Shown here in pieces: positions 33,829-33,850 of a DNA stretch of 33,850 nucleotides. The stretch's first letter is position 1. Each line of letters begins with the position of its first letter. The notes beneath the pieces are model-generated. The model had not been told where the DNA came from. It searched no databases and was given only the letters and a program-made list of their open reading frames with translations. Source of the DNA: Candidatus Altimarinota bacterium (GTDB taxonomy: Bacteria; Patescibacteriota; Gracilibacteria; BD1-5; UBA6164); the NCBI GenBank assembly GCA_030683605.1, contig JAUXPL010000023.1, forward strand, positions 1-33,850, given 5' to 3'. The position numbers and the translations under genes were made by a program.

Positions 33829-33850
33829 TTTGTCAAAAAAACTTGACAAA
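33829..33850 (+). promoter_or_regulatory. Possible operator/-35 at window end
   Basis: TTTGTCAA and TTGACAAA form an 8-bp inverted repeat separated by AAAAAC. The right half contains a consensus -35 TTGACA. The -10 would lie outside the window. Confidence 0.35.

Larger units (their letters stand above)
33461..33850. other. Gene-poor AT-rich end of window
   Basis: No ORF longer than about 20 codons on either strand under TGA=Gly. It contains two hairpins (33449-33490 and 33789-33819) and a TTGACA at 33843-33848 that may begin the promoter of a gene beyond the window. No RNA gene with strong stems was seen between them. Confidence 0.55.

Overview
This 33.85 kb, very AT-rich window reads sensibly only if TGA is translated as glycine (translation table 25). 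With TGA=Gly, nearly every stretch between terminators becomes a full-length gene; with the standard code the same genes break into dozens of fragments. TGA sits at invariant glycines (KSGT of the penicillin-binding protein, the SAM-binding motif of a methyltransferase, GDWG of ArgRS), and TAA/TAG are the only stops. This points to a Candidate Phyla Radiation bacterium of the Gracilibacteria (BD1-5) / Absconditabacteria (SR1) group. Arginine is mostly AGA; the few CGA/CGG codons still look like arginine. Shine-Dalgarno sites are essentially absent; most starts follow A/T-only leaders.

Layout. 1-375: non-coding, with repeats. 376-1188: ZnuB-like metal ABC permease. 1193-3425: accessory patch in which two RelE/ParE-type toxin-antitoxin (TA) pairs flank a surface protein (S74 chaperone type) carrying an in-frame TAA; both TA pairs sit behind near-identical terminator+promoter leaders. 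3651-11292: rpoB and rpoC, separated by a palindromic repeat. 11289-12277: a block with a third TA pair and an orphan antitoxin, bracketed by two identical 39-nt copies of the rpoC terminator. 12276-12653 (-): acidic coiled-coil protein. 12896-16018: probable operon of a small membrane protein, HIT protein, solute-binding protein and HemW-like radical SAM protein. 16176-16484 (-): HPF/RaiA-like protein. 16627-18063: gatB. 18184-20367: 727-aa polytopic membrane protein, distantly TrbL/VirB6-like. 20498-21697 (-): degenerate AAA_14/DUF4143-type protein. 21849-23672: argS. 23805-24455: methyltransferase. 24533-25309 (-): fatty-acid hydroxylase/sterol desaturase family. 25429-26259 (-): type IV pilin-like protein. 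26378-28606: RelA/SpoT. 28634-28904 (-): rpsO. 29204-33040: murL-like gene plus ftsI-type PBP, a peptidoglycan operon. 33083-33157 (-): tRNA-Phe. 33158-33850: mostly non-coding, with one possible 41-aa gene and two strong hairpins.

Themes. Housekeeping genes for transcription, translation, stringent response and cell wall are single genes or short operons, often ending in bidirectional hairpins whose stems include the stop codons. Between them are several families of GC-richer palindromic repeats. Two of these lie in frame inside conserved genes (hemW and argS), so they are translated as extra peptide, much like Rickettsia palindromic elements. No CRISPR array, rRNA or transposase was seen.
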